Notes: generated from the sequence alone by a model not told the origin. DNA of 64,000 bases from CBDANW01 sp965197825 (GCA_965197825.1 CBDANW010000002.1:1488001-1552000), one strand, 5' to 3'; positions 7,372-17,634 are shown, counted from the first letter of the stretch. A program made the numbers and translations.

Positions 7372-7960
7372 GTCCTCGACCGCGATGTGGCGATACGTCT
7401 CGGACTCGACAAAATCCCTCATCGTGGAGACTTCGTCGCGCGTGAGCTGGCTGGGAAAAGACTTCGGACAACTCGGTTCATCGTCGAACCCGCAGCCCTC
7501 TTCCCTGCGTCGCCACACGTGATAACGCGCCGAAGAGATGCCTACGATTCTAAGTGCGGTGCCCAATGACAGTATGCCAGTCGACGACGCGATCGCACGC
7601 AGAACTGCGGATTTGATTGCCCCATCGGGAACGCGATCGCCGTCGAGATTGCCGCCGCGGAGCTTCAATAGCCGCGCCAGCAATCCGATAATCGCTGCCT
7701 GCGTTTTGGCGCGCTGTCGTAGTTTGTCGACCTGCTCCAACAGGTCGTAGACCTCTAGCTCAACGTCCACCGAAATAACCACGGGCCGCACCTCGCCACG
7801 CGCCCACGTGCGTCGCGTCGATGCCGGGATCGCAACGTTTCCGGAACAGGTTCGCATTACCCGTCGCGGCGATGGCATCGCGCAGCCTATGGTCGTAGGT
7901 TTGACGAACTCGGAGGGCTCTCGTCATGCCCAAGCATGGCAGGGAGAAAGTCACCTGGCT
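7372..7960 (-). pseudogene. integrase-type transposase, N-terminal half, frameshifted
   Basis: From about 7954 the minus strand encodes LPCLGMTRALRVRQTYDHRL. After a frame change near 7800 it continues with VYDLLEQVDKLRQRAKTQAA, SARYHVWRRREEGCGFDDEP and LTRDEVSTMRDFVESETYRH. This is the helix-turn-helix half of a DDE transposase whose catalytic half should follow. It stops at 7371, where the IS terminus repeat begins. It has lost its core and is not functional. Confidence 0.6.
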
Positions 7961-8039
7961 AGTCGGACCCCCTTGAATGCCAGGTATTTACAGACGTGTC
8001 GAAGTTTCGCTCTCCGCACTCCAGAAGGATCGTGCGAAC

Positions 8040-8099
8040 AGCACGGTTGCTACGTTTCTACCATCGGGAAGCCGCATGAATATTTTGAGCTCACGGGTC
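8040..8099 (+). repeat. 3' terminus of integrase-core IS family B
   Basis: TTGCTACGTTTCTACCATCG and the following bases to TATTTTGA.CTCACG match 18,605-18,670 and 19,028-19,083, where they encode the last codons of a transposase (GLLRFYHREAA) and its outer end. Here only about 55 bp remain, joined to the end of the broken glycosyltransferase gene. Confidence 0.6.
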
Positions 8100-10131
8100 C
8101 GGGTCTTCGACAGAAAGGGCGCGGGCTCGCGCGAAAAAAGCCTCCCACATCTCGGTGGCCCTCGCGGCACGCGCCCGGCGGCGAGCGGGCCGTGGAAGAG
8201 CTGCAATCGGATCGCCGGGCGCTTCTTCAATCAAACGCAGCACCATCATCACGTGGTGCGCCTCGGGCTCAGGCCGTCCGACGAGTTCGACGAGATCCGG
8301 AACGTAGCTGCGCCACAAGCTCGGCTGCAAGAGTGTTCGCCACAACTCAGCCTGGGCAAGGACTTTGCCGCCGATGTCTCCCCCCTCGAAGTACGCGAAC
8401 GAGATGTCGGACGGGAGAGCAGAATCCAACCCCGCGAAAAAATCATTCCACGCTTTTTCGGCCCGCTTGGTGCGCGTGGCGACGCGCTCGGGACGGGGAA
8501 GTGTGGCGACACGGGGCTCTTCCTCGATCAACCGCAGAACCATGAGCACGTTAGGGCTACCGTCTGGAGATGGTTTCAGCGGTAGAATCTCCGGCACGTA
8601 GCGTCGCCAAATCGAAAATGTCCTCAAAAACTCGGCTTTCATTCTAACGCGCCGAAGCAACGAGTTTTTGGTCTTTTGGTCGGGTGGAGGTCCGTCTATT
8701 CTTTCGTGAAGCACGATGATGGGCTCGTCCGCTAAAAAGAAATCCGTAGAGACCTTGCTATCATGCCCCGGCATGCGGAGCTGGCTGCGCTGGCGGGGGC
8801 GCATCGTGACGCGCCGGTCGACTAGGCCGTTACGGTCGTAAATGTGTAGGTCGGAGTAATATCCGATTCTCCCGATCTTGCCAAGAACAATGCTGTCTCC
8901 CGGCATGAAATGCGCCTTCAGTGCCAGAGCCTCTTCCTTTCTATCCGTGAAACTATTTGGCGGGACTCGCCACATCTCATACTCGGTGCGAAAGGGACTG
9001 ACGTAACGAAAATGAAAGAGGCGACGCACCTGGTCAGGCACGAGGTTCACGTTCCAAGCAGGAAGAAGACCCACTGTGATCGTTGTTATCACGACTGCCA
9101 TAACCACAAGGCGCGACGTCAGGCGTTCCCACAGCCGAGCCACCAACCATCCCATCAAGAGTGCTCCGAAGGCGAGTCCGGGGATCAGAAACCGTCCCAT
9201 GGCCATCCAATCCCCGCCGACCACCACAGCGTAGGCGGGAAATGCCAGGCTCAAGGTTCCGAGAGCAAGTGCTACCGGCTTTCGGTGCTTCCCGCCAAGC
9301 CATGTAGCCAGCTGCCGGCAACAAAAGAAGCGGCGTCACAAATGTGAGAGCGAAGGTGGCTACGTAGCGGAAGCCTCGCAGTGCGACTTCGAGACTGAAA
9401 CCAACCTTAGCGTAGACCGGATTAGGAAAGAGAAGCTGGTAATAGGAATATCGCCACGCGAAATAGACTAAAAAAGCGGTGCCCACGATCGCGACATAGA
9501 CGGCCACCGGTCGCCAGACTGCTTCCCCTCTCATCCGTCGGGTGAGGATGCCCAGCAGGGCGATGAGCAAAGCTCAGGCAATGCCTTCTGTACGTAACAA
9601 CGCCATGGCTACGCCGGCGAGCGCACCGCGGTAAGGCGCGATGCCGGCCGGATGAAGAACAAGAAAGTAGGCCGTCGCGAAGGTGGAAAGGGCGAACGCC
9701 ATGGTACCCAGACCGCCCGTCGACCACAAAGCGTAGGGTGGGAAAAGGCCCAGGCCCAGCGTTATGGAGAAAGCCACACCAAGCCCTATGCTGAGATCTC
9801 GCCGTAGCGTTCCAAAAACGAGGTACAAAAGCAAAGAGCCACAGACGAAACCGAGCATCGGTGCCCAGAAAGTAATGTCGAGTTCCAAGTACTCGACAAA
9901 CGCGCACACCGCGACCCACAGGAAGTTGCTGTATCCCTCTTCCGGTTGCTGAGGTCCCACGTTGTAGCGAAGCCCGAATCCCATCGCCCAGTTCTTCGCG
10001 TAACGGAAACTGATGAAGGCGTCGTCGACGTTGTACCAAAATCGATAGGTCAACAGCGTGTAGGGGATCCACGCGACAACGAAGGCGATCCAGTCTCGAC
10101 CGACTTTGGATTTGTCGTCAGCGTTATTCAT
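8091..10131 (-). pseudogene. AftB-like GT-C membrane glycosyltransferase, broken
   Basis: The three pieces together form a polytopic membrane protein of about 680 residues. It starts at 10,131 with VDDAFISFRYAKNWAMGFGL and EEGYSNFLWVAV, the signature of AftB-type arabinofuranosyltransferases and related lipid-linked sugar transferases. It continues with VVVGGDWMAMGRFLIPGLAF and a soluble C-terminal region. An in-frame TGA at about 9571-9573 (GIA-stop-ALLIALLG, probably a former Trp) and a frameshift near 9285-9300 break it. The C-terminal part is a tandem duplication (VLMVLRLIEEEP...WNDFFAGL and VMMVLRLIEEAP...WEAFFARA). The 3' end abuts an IS terminus. The GT-C assignment is strong; the sugar and acceptor are unknown. 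Confidence 0.75.
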
Positions 10132-10138
10132 CGAGACT

Positions 10139-10365
10139 TAGTGTCCCTTCCGGGGATGGTGGAAACCCCTCGCCTTTAGGCGAAGAGAAGGTCGTGGTAG
10201 TGTGGTCGCGTGCGTCACTATCGGCACGGAGCGCGCACGAAAACGGACCTTAAAGTGCACATCGTCTGGGTACCGAAATATCGTAAAAGGGTGCTGATCG
10301 GTCCGGTAGCGGTTCGTGTGCGCGATCTCATTCGTCAGATTACGGGTGAGGAGCATCTTGGGTGA
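10139..10365 (+). mobile_element. IS200/IS605 left end with truncated tnpA
   Basis: 10,139-10,190 repeats the left end of the mini elements at 3623 and 39,737 (TTAGTGTCCC, CCCCTCGCCTTTAGGCGAAG). A frame from GTG at 10,210 then encodes 51 residues including TDLKVHIVWVPKYRKRVL and VRDLIRQITGEEH. This is the N-terminal beta strand of the Y1 HUH transposase TnpA, which in full proteins carries the first histidines region. A stop at 10,363 ends it before the catalytic Tyr. It links the mini elements to the IS200/IS605 group. Confidence 0.8.
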
Positions 10366-10495
10366 CGATTTGCTGTCTCCAGTGTGTACGCTTTCCACCA
10401 CGCCGTCGCGGCGTTTCATCCCTCGGTGTCAGGAGTGTACCTTGTCAGGAGCGTTCATGGTGTCAGGTTCGCCGTAGTGTATTCTACCGGGTGTA

Positions 10496-11020
10496 ATGTG
10501 GCTGACTTCCGGCACGCTCCGCCAGATGTACGACTGCTATGTGATCGGCTCTGGCCCGGCGGGTATCACGCTCGCCTTGGAGCTGGCCAAGGCAAATAAG
10601 AAGGTACTGCTCTTTGAGTCCGGAACTGCAATCGACGCGCGGGCCGACATGCCAAACGCCATCAACTACGGACACCTCCGGGACGGCTGGTGGGATAGAC
10701 ACTCTATCCGCACACTCGGTGGCACCTCAAAGGTTTGGACAGGCTGGTGCGTCACGCTGCGCGAGCGGGATTTCGATAACCCGGCCGTCGGTGTTCGCTG
10801 GCCGATTACTCGCCCCGAGCTGGTGCCGTACTATCGGCGCGCGGCTGAAGTCCTGGACCGAGACCCCTCCATCGTCGATGTCGAGACGCCCCTGGTGCCG
10901 GGGTTCGTCTACCGGCCGTTCTCAAGAGCTGCTCCGACCCGCTTCGGCCTCAAGTATTTCGATGTACTGGAGAAGTCCTCGACGATTCACGTTGCGCTCG
11001 CGTCCTCGGTGGTTTCGCTA
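10496..11020 (+). pseudogene. GMC-type oxidoreductase, N-terminal fragment
   Basis: The frame encodes an FAD-binding Rossmann start (YDCYVIGSGPAGITLALELA, then KKVLLFESG) and the GMC-family stretch LGGTSKVWTGWCVTLRERDF. Full members are about 500 residues and oxidise alcohols or sugars. Here only about 175 residues remain, and the frame ends at 11,047 inside the start of the next gene. The junction near 11,020-11,030 looks like a deletion that fused it to the following membrane-protein gene. Either ATG 10,496 or ATG 10,526 could be the start. Confidence 0.78.
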
Positions 11021-11033
11021 GAATACGTTCTCC

Positions 11034-12926
11034 TTGAAATACACTGACCCGAAACGGACAATCGTCGCCATCGTGCTCCTGCCGGTCCTCGTTGCCGGGT
11101 TTTCCACGTATCTGGCCTACCGCGAGCCCGGGGTCGCACTCGTCGACTTCGAGCGCCGCTACGAGTCCGCTTTCATCTCCGGTTTTCACGACCACGAGAG
11201 AAGCGACGGTCGCGGCCTCCGGTGGACGGCCCGGGACGCATTTATTTCTCTCAAGAATCTGCCGGCGGGAAGCCACGTGCGTATCGAGGCCAGGGTGAAA
11301 GGACTCCGGCCAAAAGGGATTCCTCTTCCGCGCATTCGCTTCACCGCCAACGGCGCAACGGTCTTCGAGACGCTGTGCGACCCCGGCCTGGTCACCTACC
11401 GATTCAGTGTGCCGCTTCGTGGAAGAAGCCTTCGTCTCGGTATCCACCCCGAGATCTGGGTCCCTACAGACCACGGTCGCAAGGACGCCAGGGTTCTGGG
11501 AATCCAGGTCTTCTCGGTACGGGTGGAGCCGCAAGGCGGAACGGCAATCGCCACCCGACCGGTGCTCTGGATGATCCTTGCCGCTTCAGCGCTCGTCGCA
11601 GCGGGTCTCATCGCCGGACTCTCCCTGCCTGTCTCTTCCATCGCCACAACACTCGCGGCGGCCGGATTTGCCCAACTGCTTTCGGAAGACAGCGTTCGGT
11701 ATCTCCCCTATGCCCAGAGCGTTGCTCTACTGGCCGCGGCGTGCCTGACGCTGTCTCTATTGCTGAGAGTCCTTCTCGCGCGGCTGAATTGGCTGCAAGC
11801 GGAGGAGCGGCCGCTGGCCATCGCGTTCCTGGTGGGAAGCTTCCTCTTCAAGATGGCCGTCGTCTTCTTTCCACTGTTCGTGAGCCCGGACGGGGACTTC
11901 CACGCCAACCGTCTGATCAACGTCCTCGACGGTGACTTCCACACGACCTCTGTCTCGCAGCACGATCCACCGTTTCGTATTCCCTATCCCGTGTCTCTCT
12001 ACCTGCTGGCCGCCCCATGGGCCACGGCAGGACTCGACAAAGTTGCGGTTATCAAAGCCCTGTGTGTCGTTTTCAATCTCGCCACCGGCCTCGTGCTCAT
12101 CAACCTCGCCCGAAGATTTCTGAACGATTTCCGGGCCGGTGTCCTGGCGGCCTTGTTGTATCAGCTCGTTCCGATCAACTGGCTCGTTTTCTCGGCCGGC
12201 AACTTCACCAACATTTTCGGCGTCGCCGCGTCCGTTTTTTTCGTGGGGTGTCTGCTCGGCGCCTACACCAGCGCCGGCCGAACCGCACTGATCGGAACGT
12301 TTCTCTCTTCCACTCTGGCCCTCACCGCACACTTCGGCACCTTCCTCTTCGCAATTGTTCTATGGCCTCTGCTCCTGGTGATGGTTCCGTTGATGGCACC
12401 GGGGATCTCCACCGGAAGAACCAGGGTCGTGACGATGGTGGTTGCGGCGAGTATGGCCGTTGCGCTCCTCTACTACGTGGGGTACTGGGATCTGGTCGCG
12501 AGTCAGTGGGAGCGAGCCCTTACTCGCGACTACATGTCGAGCCAGGAGAACCTCACCGGTCCGGCGGCCAAGCTCAGTTTCAACCTCCCGTTCTACCGGG
12601 AACAGCTCGGGCTCCTGTTCGCAGTGGTGGCACTCGTCGGGGCGATTCTGATACTTCGACCGCCTTCGGCGTCACCACTTCATGCCGCCTGTCTCGCGTG
12701 GACCGCAGCGACACTCTTGTTTTTCCTTGCGGATCTGTTCACCGCGGTGGAGCTACGTTACGTGCTCCAGGTCACTCCGATGATGGCGATCTTCGCCGGG
12801 AGCTACCTGTCGGGTGCTGTCGAGCGAGGCAAGTTCGGGAAGCTGGCGACCGTGGTGGTGCTGATCTACCTCGGCACGGTGGCCGTCGACATCGCCTACC
12901 AAAGCGCAGTCATCCGCTACCACTGA
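11034..12926 (+). CDS. large integral membrane protein (GT-C-like)
   Basis: 630 residues. It has an N-terminal transmembrane helix (IVAIVLLPVLVAGFSTYLAY), a periplasmic beta-rich domain of about 130 residues (SHVRIEARVKGLRPKGIPLP), then a hydrophobic C-terminal two thirds with roughly a dozen membrane segments. The loop VSPDGDFHANRLINVLDGDF, with acidic residues between two helices, and the overall layout resemble lipid-linked sugar transferases of the GT-C type, but I cannot assign a family. The start is the TTG at 11,034. The truncated GMC gene runs into it. It is intact, and it is one of the few whole cargo genes in this part. Confidence 0.75.
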   Translation: MKYTDPKRTIVAIVLLPVLVAGFSTYLAYREPGVALVDFERRYESAFISGFHDHERSDGRGLRWTARDAFISLKNLPAGSHVRIEARVKGLRPKGIPLPRIRFTANGATVFETLCDPGLVTYRFSVPLRGRSLRLGIHPEIWVPTDHGRKDARVLGIQVFSVRVEPQGGTAIATRPVLWMILAASALVAAGLIAGLSLPVSSIATTLAAAGFAQLLSEDSVRYLPYAQSVALLAAACLTLSLLLRVLLARLNWLQAEERPLAIAFLVGSFLFKMAVVFFPLFVSPDGDFHANRLINVLDGDFHTTSVSQHDPPFRIPYPVSLYLLAAPWATAGLDKVAVIKALCVVFNLATGLVLINLARRFLNDFRAGVLAALLYQLVPINWLVFSAGNFTNIFGVAASVFFVGCLLGAYTSAGRTALIGTFLSSTLALTAHFGTFLFAIVLWPLLLVMVPLMAPGISTGRTRVVTMVVAASMAVALLYYVGYWDLVASQWERALTRDYMSSQENLTGPAAKLSFNLPFYREQLGLLFAVVALVGAILILRPPSASPLHAACLAWTAATLLFFLADLFTAVELRYVLQVTPMMAIFAGSYLSGAVERGKFGKLATVVVLIYLGTVAVDIAYQSAVIRYH

Positions 12927-12959
12927 AGCGGCCGGGCGAAAAGCGGTACTTCGCAATTA

Positions 12960-13143
12960 AGTGTTGGCGGCCGCCGCGTAACCCCGCTCGCGTGCTAGAG
13001 TTTGAGCCTGATTTCGAGAGACGCAGTTTTTTCGGCGATGCAGGCTGGGCTGACCACGCGGTGCCTAACGTTCAGGGACATCTTCGTGTGCACGCCGACA
13101 TCAATAGATGCGATGGCGTTCGCCGGCACGGGCAGGCCAACTG
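12960..13143 (+). repeat. dispersed ~170-185 bp repeat, copy 2
   Basis: Same orientation as 3339-3505, starting GTGTTGGCGGCCGCCGCGTA and ending GGCACGGGCAGGCCAACT. Copy 2 is slightly longer, with small insertions. It begins 33 bp after the membrane-protein stop and ends at the IS relic that follows. It has no clear ORF or IS signature. Confidence 0.75.
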
Positions 13144-13414
13144 ACACTAGTATTCAAATGCTTCTAGTGGCGTAGCAATACTTGACGGCAGAAGCACCGC
13201 ATTCAGGGCCGATCCGACCCCAAAGATGTTGGGCAACGCGGTGCGCTCAAGCCCGTCCTGTCCGAAAACGCGAACGGAGCGGCAAGGTCGAATCCTAGAG
13301 GCATTCTCAAAACTCGCGGAGACCAGCCGACGCGGCACTGGCTCTGCGATAGGCGACCCCGAGCAGACCTCTCCTGCAGACCATCCGTTCCGTCCAACTG
13401 GCGCGCCCGAACTC

Positions 13415-14496
13415 CTATGCGGCGGCGCGGTGGTAATAGCTGAGCAAGCCGCCCAATCGCTTACGACATCGCACCCTCCCGTGAGGACTGCCGACGCATT
13501 CTTCCGCTTCGAGCAACGTGTTCCCGAGCCCTTGATGGTTGCGCTCTCCGTGATAATGATGGATGAACTCAGCGACGGCACGACGCAGCGATTGCTCACT
13601 GAAGAAAATCATCCGCTCCAAGCACTCGCTCTTGATCGACAAAACAAACCTTTCGACGTAAGCGTTCAGATTCGGCGAACGGTGCGGCAGCCGAATGACG
13701 TCCGTTCCGGCGTGCTCGAGCAAATCGCGAAACTCCGTGGTGAACTTCTTGTCGCGGTCCACGACGAGGAATCGCTTGCCGCGCAGAAAGCCGTCGAATG
13801 GGTCGGTGAGATTCCGACCGACCTGCATCATGAACGGGCCGTCCGGCCTGGGAGTTATTCCGGCAATGTGTACTTTTCGCGAAGACAGCTCGATGACGAC
13901 GAGCACATAGTAGGTCACGAGCCTGCGAACTGTGGCGACCTCGACGGTGAAGAAATCGGTCGCAGCAACGGTTTCCCAATGGGCGGCGAGAAACGTGCGC
14001 CACGGCGTCCGCTCACATCGCTCCGGCGCGGGCTCGATGCCATGTTCTCGCAGAATATTGGCGATGGTGCTCCTGGCTACGGTATGGCCGAGATTCGAGA
14101 GGGCACCGCGAATGCGTGTATACCCCCCACCTCGGATCCGACTTCGCCATCCCTACGACAAGCTTGCTAATCTCGGCCATGACCCGGGGCCGTCCGGGCT
14201 GTTTCCGCCGCTCGCTGTAGTCCCACTTCCGCGCAATCAGCCTTCGGTGCCAAGCCAGCAGGGTTTCCGGTGTGACGATACTGGCGACTTCTCCAAGAGT
14301 TTCCGGCCAAGCGCCTTACCCTTTACCGCGAGCCGACGTCGCTCGTCGTCTGTGAGACGAAGCTTCCTCCCGCAAAGCCGATCTTTGAGGACTTTGTTCT
14401 CCTCGAGCAAGTAGACCATAGCGGCCTGTTGGTCACGCTGGAGCCAACCAGCGATGGCGACGACCAACAAGGTCAAGGGCTGGAGCGGCGTGCTCA
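13415..14496 (-). pseudogene. integrase-core transposase family B, frameshifted
   Basis: Read from ATG 14,496: LTLLVVAIAGWLQRDQQAAM, LLEENKVLKDRL and LTDDERRRLAVKGKALGRKL. A frameshift follows near 14,290, then YYVLVVIELSSRKVHIAGIT, FLVVDRDKKFTTEF (catalytic Asp), YVERFVLSIKSECLERM (catalytic Glu) and the terminal RLGGLLSYYHRAAA. The full length would be about 360 residues. At least two frame changes lie between 13,918 and 14,300, so it is inactive unless these are sequencing errors. Confidence 0.75.
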
Positions 14497-14720
14497 TGAC
14501 CGAGGATTCTAGCTCCCATTGGCCAACCAAGCGTAGACACGTTTATTCCGAAACGTCCCGGCGAGCCGGTCTTAAGTTCGTTTGTGTTTTTGGATACGAC
14601 GGCATCCGACCCAAGCACTCGCTCTTGCTCGACAAAACAAACCCTTTCGACGTAAGCGTTCAGATTCGGCGAACGATACGGCAGCCGAATGACATCCGTT
14701 CCGGCGTGCTTGAGGCCGAT
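14497..14720 (-). mobile_element. left end of family B element plus a second coding scrap
   Basis: 14,497-14,605 is the upstream end of the family B element (CCGAGGATTCTAGCTCCCAT, TCCGAAACGTCC, TTTGTGTTTTTGGA); it recurs at 40,235-40,355 and in part at 5020-5085. 14,608-14,715 repeats internal transposase sequence (AAGCACTCGCTCTTGCTCGA and beyond) that also lies at 13,619-13,725, as a separate fragment. Confidence 0.6.
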
Positions 14721-15045
14721 CTTTGGTGGGCTTTATCACGATTACCGGTTGTCACACGTCGCCTGACTGACCTAGCTTCCGGCGGCGAACAACGCGTTCT
14801 TTCTTGAGCACGTTATTGCGTCGGTGGCTTGGCGGCGACAGCGTGCAGAATGTTGGTAGGGTCGGGGGCTGGCGCGGTAGATAGAGATAAGGAGAGTAGC
14901 TGTTGCCGGCGGCTTTCGCCAAGTGCCGGTGCCTCAGTCCTTACCATGTCCCCGTTTCCACCCCCCGCCGCATCGCACGCAGCATGCGGATTTCCCGCAC
15001 TACGCGCTCCTGCACACTTCTGGTCAAGGGTTATGTGACCTATCC
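14721..15045. other. gene-free stretch
   Basis: I find no ORF, RNA or repeat that I can support here. It lies between two IS relics. Confidence 0.4.
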
Positions 15046-15208
15046 CGTCCTGTGCCAAAACTCGGCCCTTTTGAAATAGGCCATAAATCAGCAACTTAGT
15101 GTCTGTGTTTGCGACCGGGCCAAGGGCCGTGGGCTTTACAATCGTCTTGGGCGGGCGGGTCGTCACCATGCAGATGACCACCTAGTCGAGAGCGAATATC
15201 GAAGCGTG
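15046..15208 (+). repeat. dispersed IS terminus (family B-like), copy b
   Basis: The most complete copy. Outer end CCTGTGCCAAAACTCGGCCC, inner GGGCCAAGGGCCGTGGGCTT, then ATG CAG ATG ACC and an early stop. It matches 7371-7213 in reverse. No transposase follows. Confidence 0.72.
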
Positions 15209-15437
15209 GAGGAGGTTGCTCCCTTGATGGAGCATGACTACCGGGCGGTGGTTCAAATGCGCCGCGACGTAGAAGTCTTATTGGGACTATGAGTTCATGG
15301 GCGCGCTGGGGTACGAGCCGGGAGTCTCCTTCGTCGGACCGCTCCCGGGGTTCCTCATCGGTGAGCTCTGCCAGGTGGCCGTTTTTGGCCAGCCATCCTC
15401 GGGCCTCGGCCCAGCCCCGGCGCGCCCTCTAAGGTAG
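15209..15437. other. gene-free stretch
   Basis: No supported gene. All frames are short and the sequence does not match other parts of the window. Confidence 0.4.
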
Positions 15438-15455
15438 AGGTGTCAAAAAAAGTAT

Positions 15456-15910
15456 ATAATTCCCAAACGAACGCTACTCGCCGTCGCGGTCCTCGCTAGC
15501 ACAGGATGTGGAGAAGACGGCGGATCGTCACCCGTCGCGGCAACTGTAGCCCCGAGCCCGAGCCCACCGCCACAACCGCCGGCAAATCTCACCCTTACCG
15601 TTTTCAACGCTTCTTACGTCACCCCTAGCGAGTATGCCTACGCCGATGTTTATTTTGATATCGGTTTGAGAGAGACCACAGGAACCGGATTGGCCGTGAA
15701 ACGTGCCCATCTGGACATCTTTAGACCTAACGGCGATCACACCGAGCGCCGAACCTTCACTCAACAAGACATACGCCGATGGTTCGGGGAAAACCGCATA
15801 AACGGCAACGGGACATTTAGAGGGGTCGTGGTTTATGGAGTGCGAACAAGTATTGCAAAAGGCTCCACTGGTTGGCTTCTAAGGCTCACCGTACAATGGA
15901 CAGACGACAC
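15456..15910 (+). pseudogene. lipoprotein, truncated at both ends
   Basis: The frame opens at 15,438 and encodes LLAVAVLASTGCGEDGG, a signal peptide with lipobox (ASTGC), a Pro-rich linker (PSPSPPPQPP) and a beta-rich domain (ANLTLTVFNASYVTPSEYAY, FRGVVVYGVRTSIAKG). No ATG, GTG or TTG lies ahead of the signal peptide in frame. The last convincing residues (LLRLTVQWTDDTGTQ) run straight into the parD promoter region, after which the frame is only antitoxin shadow. Function is unknown; it would be anchored in a membrane facing the periplasm. Confidence 0.55.
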
Positions 15911-15924
15911 AGGCACTCAGAAAG

Positions 15925-16179
15925 ATGGCGCTGGTCAAGAAGAGCATCACCGTGACGGATCGGCAAGAGCAGTGGATCAGGGCGCAAATCGCGAGCGGCG
16001 AATATGGCAACGACAGCGAATACTTCCGCGACTTGATCCGCCGCGACCAGGAAGAGAACACGCAAATCCGTGCCTCGAAGGAAGCGATTCAGGAAGGTCT
16101 GGAAAGCGGCGTTAGCGACAAGACCGTGAAGGAGATTTGGGCCGAGGCGGAGCAGCGCTACACAGCCAGGCATGGCTGA
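15925..16179 (+). CDS. parD: ParD-type antitoxin
   Basis: 84 residues. The ribbon-helix-helix half (MALVKKSITVTDRQEQWIRA, YGNDSEYFRDLIRRDQEE) is typical ParD, and the helical tail (EIWAEAEQRYTARHG) is the toxin-binding part. It is complete. The toxin gene overlaps its stop codon but survives for only about 27 codons, so the antitoxin is now an orphan. It could still neutralise a ParE encoded elsewhere. Confidence 0.85.
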   Translation: MALVKKSITVTDRQEQWIRAQIASGEYGNDSEYFRDLIRRDQEENTQIRASKEAIQEGLESGVSDKTVKEIWAEAEQRYTARHG

Positions 16180-16251
16180 CCATCGCCTATCGTCCCGTGC
16201 CGAAGCCGACCTTGCCGACCACACCATCAAGACCTTCGGCATTGAGCAGGC
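16172..16251 (+). pseudogene. parE: ParE toxin, first 27 codons only
   Basis: The ATG at 16,172 overlaps the parD stop by 8 bases. The frame encodes MADHRLSSRAEADLADHTIK and TFGIEQA, which is the ParE start (RLSxRAEADL, TIxTFGIEQA). It then runs into the broken TonB receptor, which is read from the other strand. The gyrase-poisoning C-terminal part is absent. Confidence 0.75.
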
Positions 16252-17634
16252 GGTCGGCGTGTCGGGACCGAGCGAGGCGTTGACAGTTTCGGAGATGAAC
16301 AGATCGGTCTCGTGAGCCCCGACCGAGCCGCTCACGTTCCAGACGAAGCCGGCCGCGGTGGAGCCACGAACGCCGCCGACGAGTGATACGTCCGTGGCTT
16401 TGCCACCGAAGTTCGGGGTGAAACCACCTGGAAACCGCTCCCGGAACGAGAAGCAGTTTGGGTCGTCGAACACCTGCTCCAGGGCGGCCGCGTCGGCGAC
16501 GTGGTCAGTGATCGCGACCGTGGGGCAGTTCGCCGAGCCGGTGCCTGCTGCCATGAGCGCGTCGCCGATCAGCAGCGTCTTGCCGCCGTCGATGCTGAAG
16601 ACGCCGCCCCGCGTGTTCGGGTTGCGGAAGAAGAATCCCCCCGTCACTTTTTTGCTGGCGTAGTTTGTGTGGCTGTAGAACTGCACGCCGTTGGCAGCGG
16701 TGTAGCCGAAGTTCCCGAACAGCTTCAGGTCGTCGTCGACCCGCGGCGAGCCCCAGACCTGAGGCGTGTCGGAGGCGATGTCCAAGTTCCCGGCCGCCCG
16801 CAGCGCGATCGCATCGCTGCGAGGCGCACTCCGGTTGGTCGGGTTCGAGCTGCCGTACTCCAAGCTGAGGTTGGCGAAGCCGGTGGTGCCGAGCGGCAGT
16901 CCGACGTTTCCGGCGACGTTAAAGGCTTCGCCGTCGCCCGAGCCGAAAGTGCCGGTGTTGAACGTAAGTGTGCCCCCCGATGGAGCATCCTTGAGCCGGA
17001 AGTTCATCACGCCGGCGACCGCGTCCGAGCCGTACTGCGACGCCGCGCCGTCGCGCAGCACCTCGACCTGCCGCAACGCAATCGACGGAATGGCCGAGAT
17101 ATCGGGGCCCTGTGACCCGAAGGCGACGCCGTTGCCGCCGTGCCAGTCAATGATCGACGAGCGGTGGCGGCGCTTGCCGTTGATCAGGACGAGCGTATCG
17201 TCCAGTGCGAGGTTGCGCAGCATCGCCGGCCGAACAACCGTTGAGGCGTCGCTCATCGGCTGCGTGTTGACGTTGAACGACGGAACGATCGTCCTAAGCT
17301 GATCCTGCAGGTTGACGGTACCCTGCCTGGTGATGTCGGAGGAAGAGAGGACATCGACCGGCACTGGTGACTCGGCGACCGTCCGCGGCGGCGCACGAGT
17401 ACCGACGACGACCGTTTCCTCGGTATAGCCCTCCAGCAGAAACTGCATCTCCTCGGAGGACAGACCCATCGCCTCGATCTCCGCCGTGGTCATCCCGAGC
17501 ACCCGGCTCAGCGCCTCGATCTGCCCCTGACGATCGTCCTGGGCGGCGCTGCGTGCCTCCACTTCGATGGGCAGCCAGGAAAGCACGAGTGCTGCTAGCA
17601 GCCCAGCGGCACGTCTCCGACCACTCTTCTTCAC
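16252..17634 (-). pseudogene. TonB-dependent receptor 1, 3'-truncated
   Basis: Starts at GTG 17,634, preceded by a GGGAGCAGGG ribosome site, with a signal peptide (AAGLLAALVLSWLPIEVEA). The plug domain follows (TVAESPVPVDVLSSSDI, QLRTIVPSFNVNTQPMSDAS, LVLINGKRRHRSSI, IPSIALRQVEVLRDGAASQY, GSDAVAGVMNFRLKDA) and then about 250 residues of beta barrel. It stops at NASLGPDTPTA, where the parE fragment begins, so roughly half the barrel is missing. It is a clear paralogue of the second receptor at 31-34 kb. Full proteins import ligands across the outer membrane with TonB energy; the substrate is unknown. Confidence 0.85.

Noticed and set aside
12960..13143. attC (integron) site in the dispersed repeat, because of GCCTAAC followed by palindromic stretches
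   Set aside because: The expected GTTRRRY partner at the other end is absent, the two copies do not bracket cassettes, and no integron integrase is in the window.
13226..14170. A 314-codon open frame on the plus strand
   Set aside because: It lies exactly antisense to the family B transposase, has no RBS, and its sequence looks like a reverse-frame shadow.
15886..16251. C-terminal extension of TonB receptor 1 to position 15,886
   Set aside because: These codons are the antisense of parD and parE; receptor similarity stops at NASLGPDTPTA.
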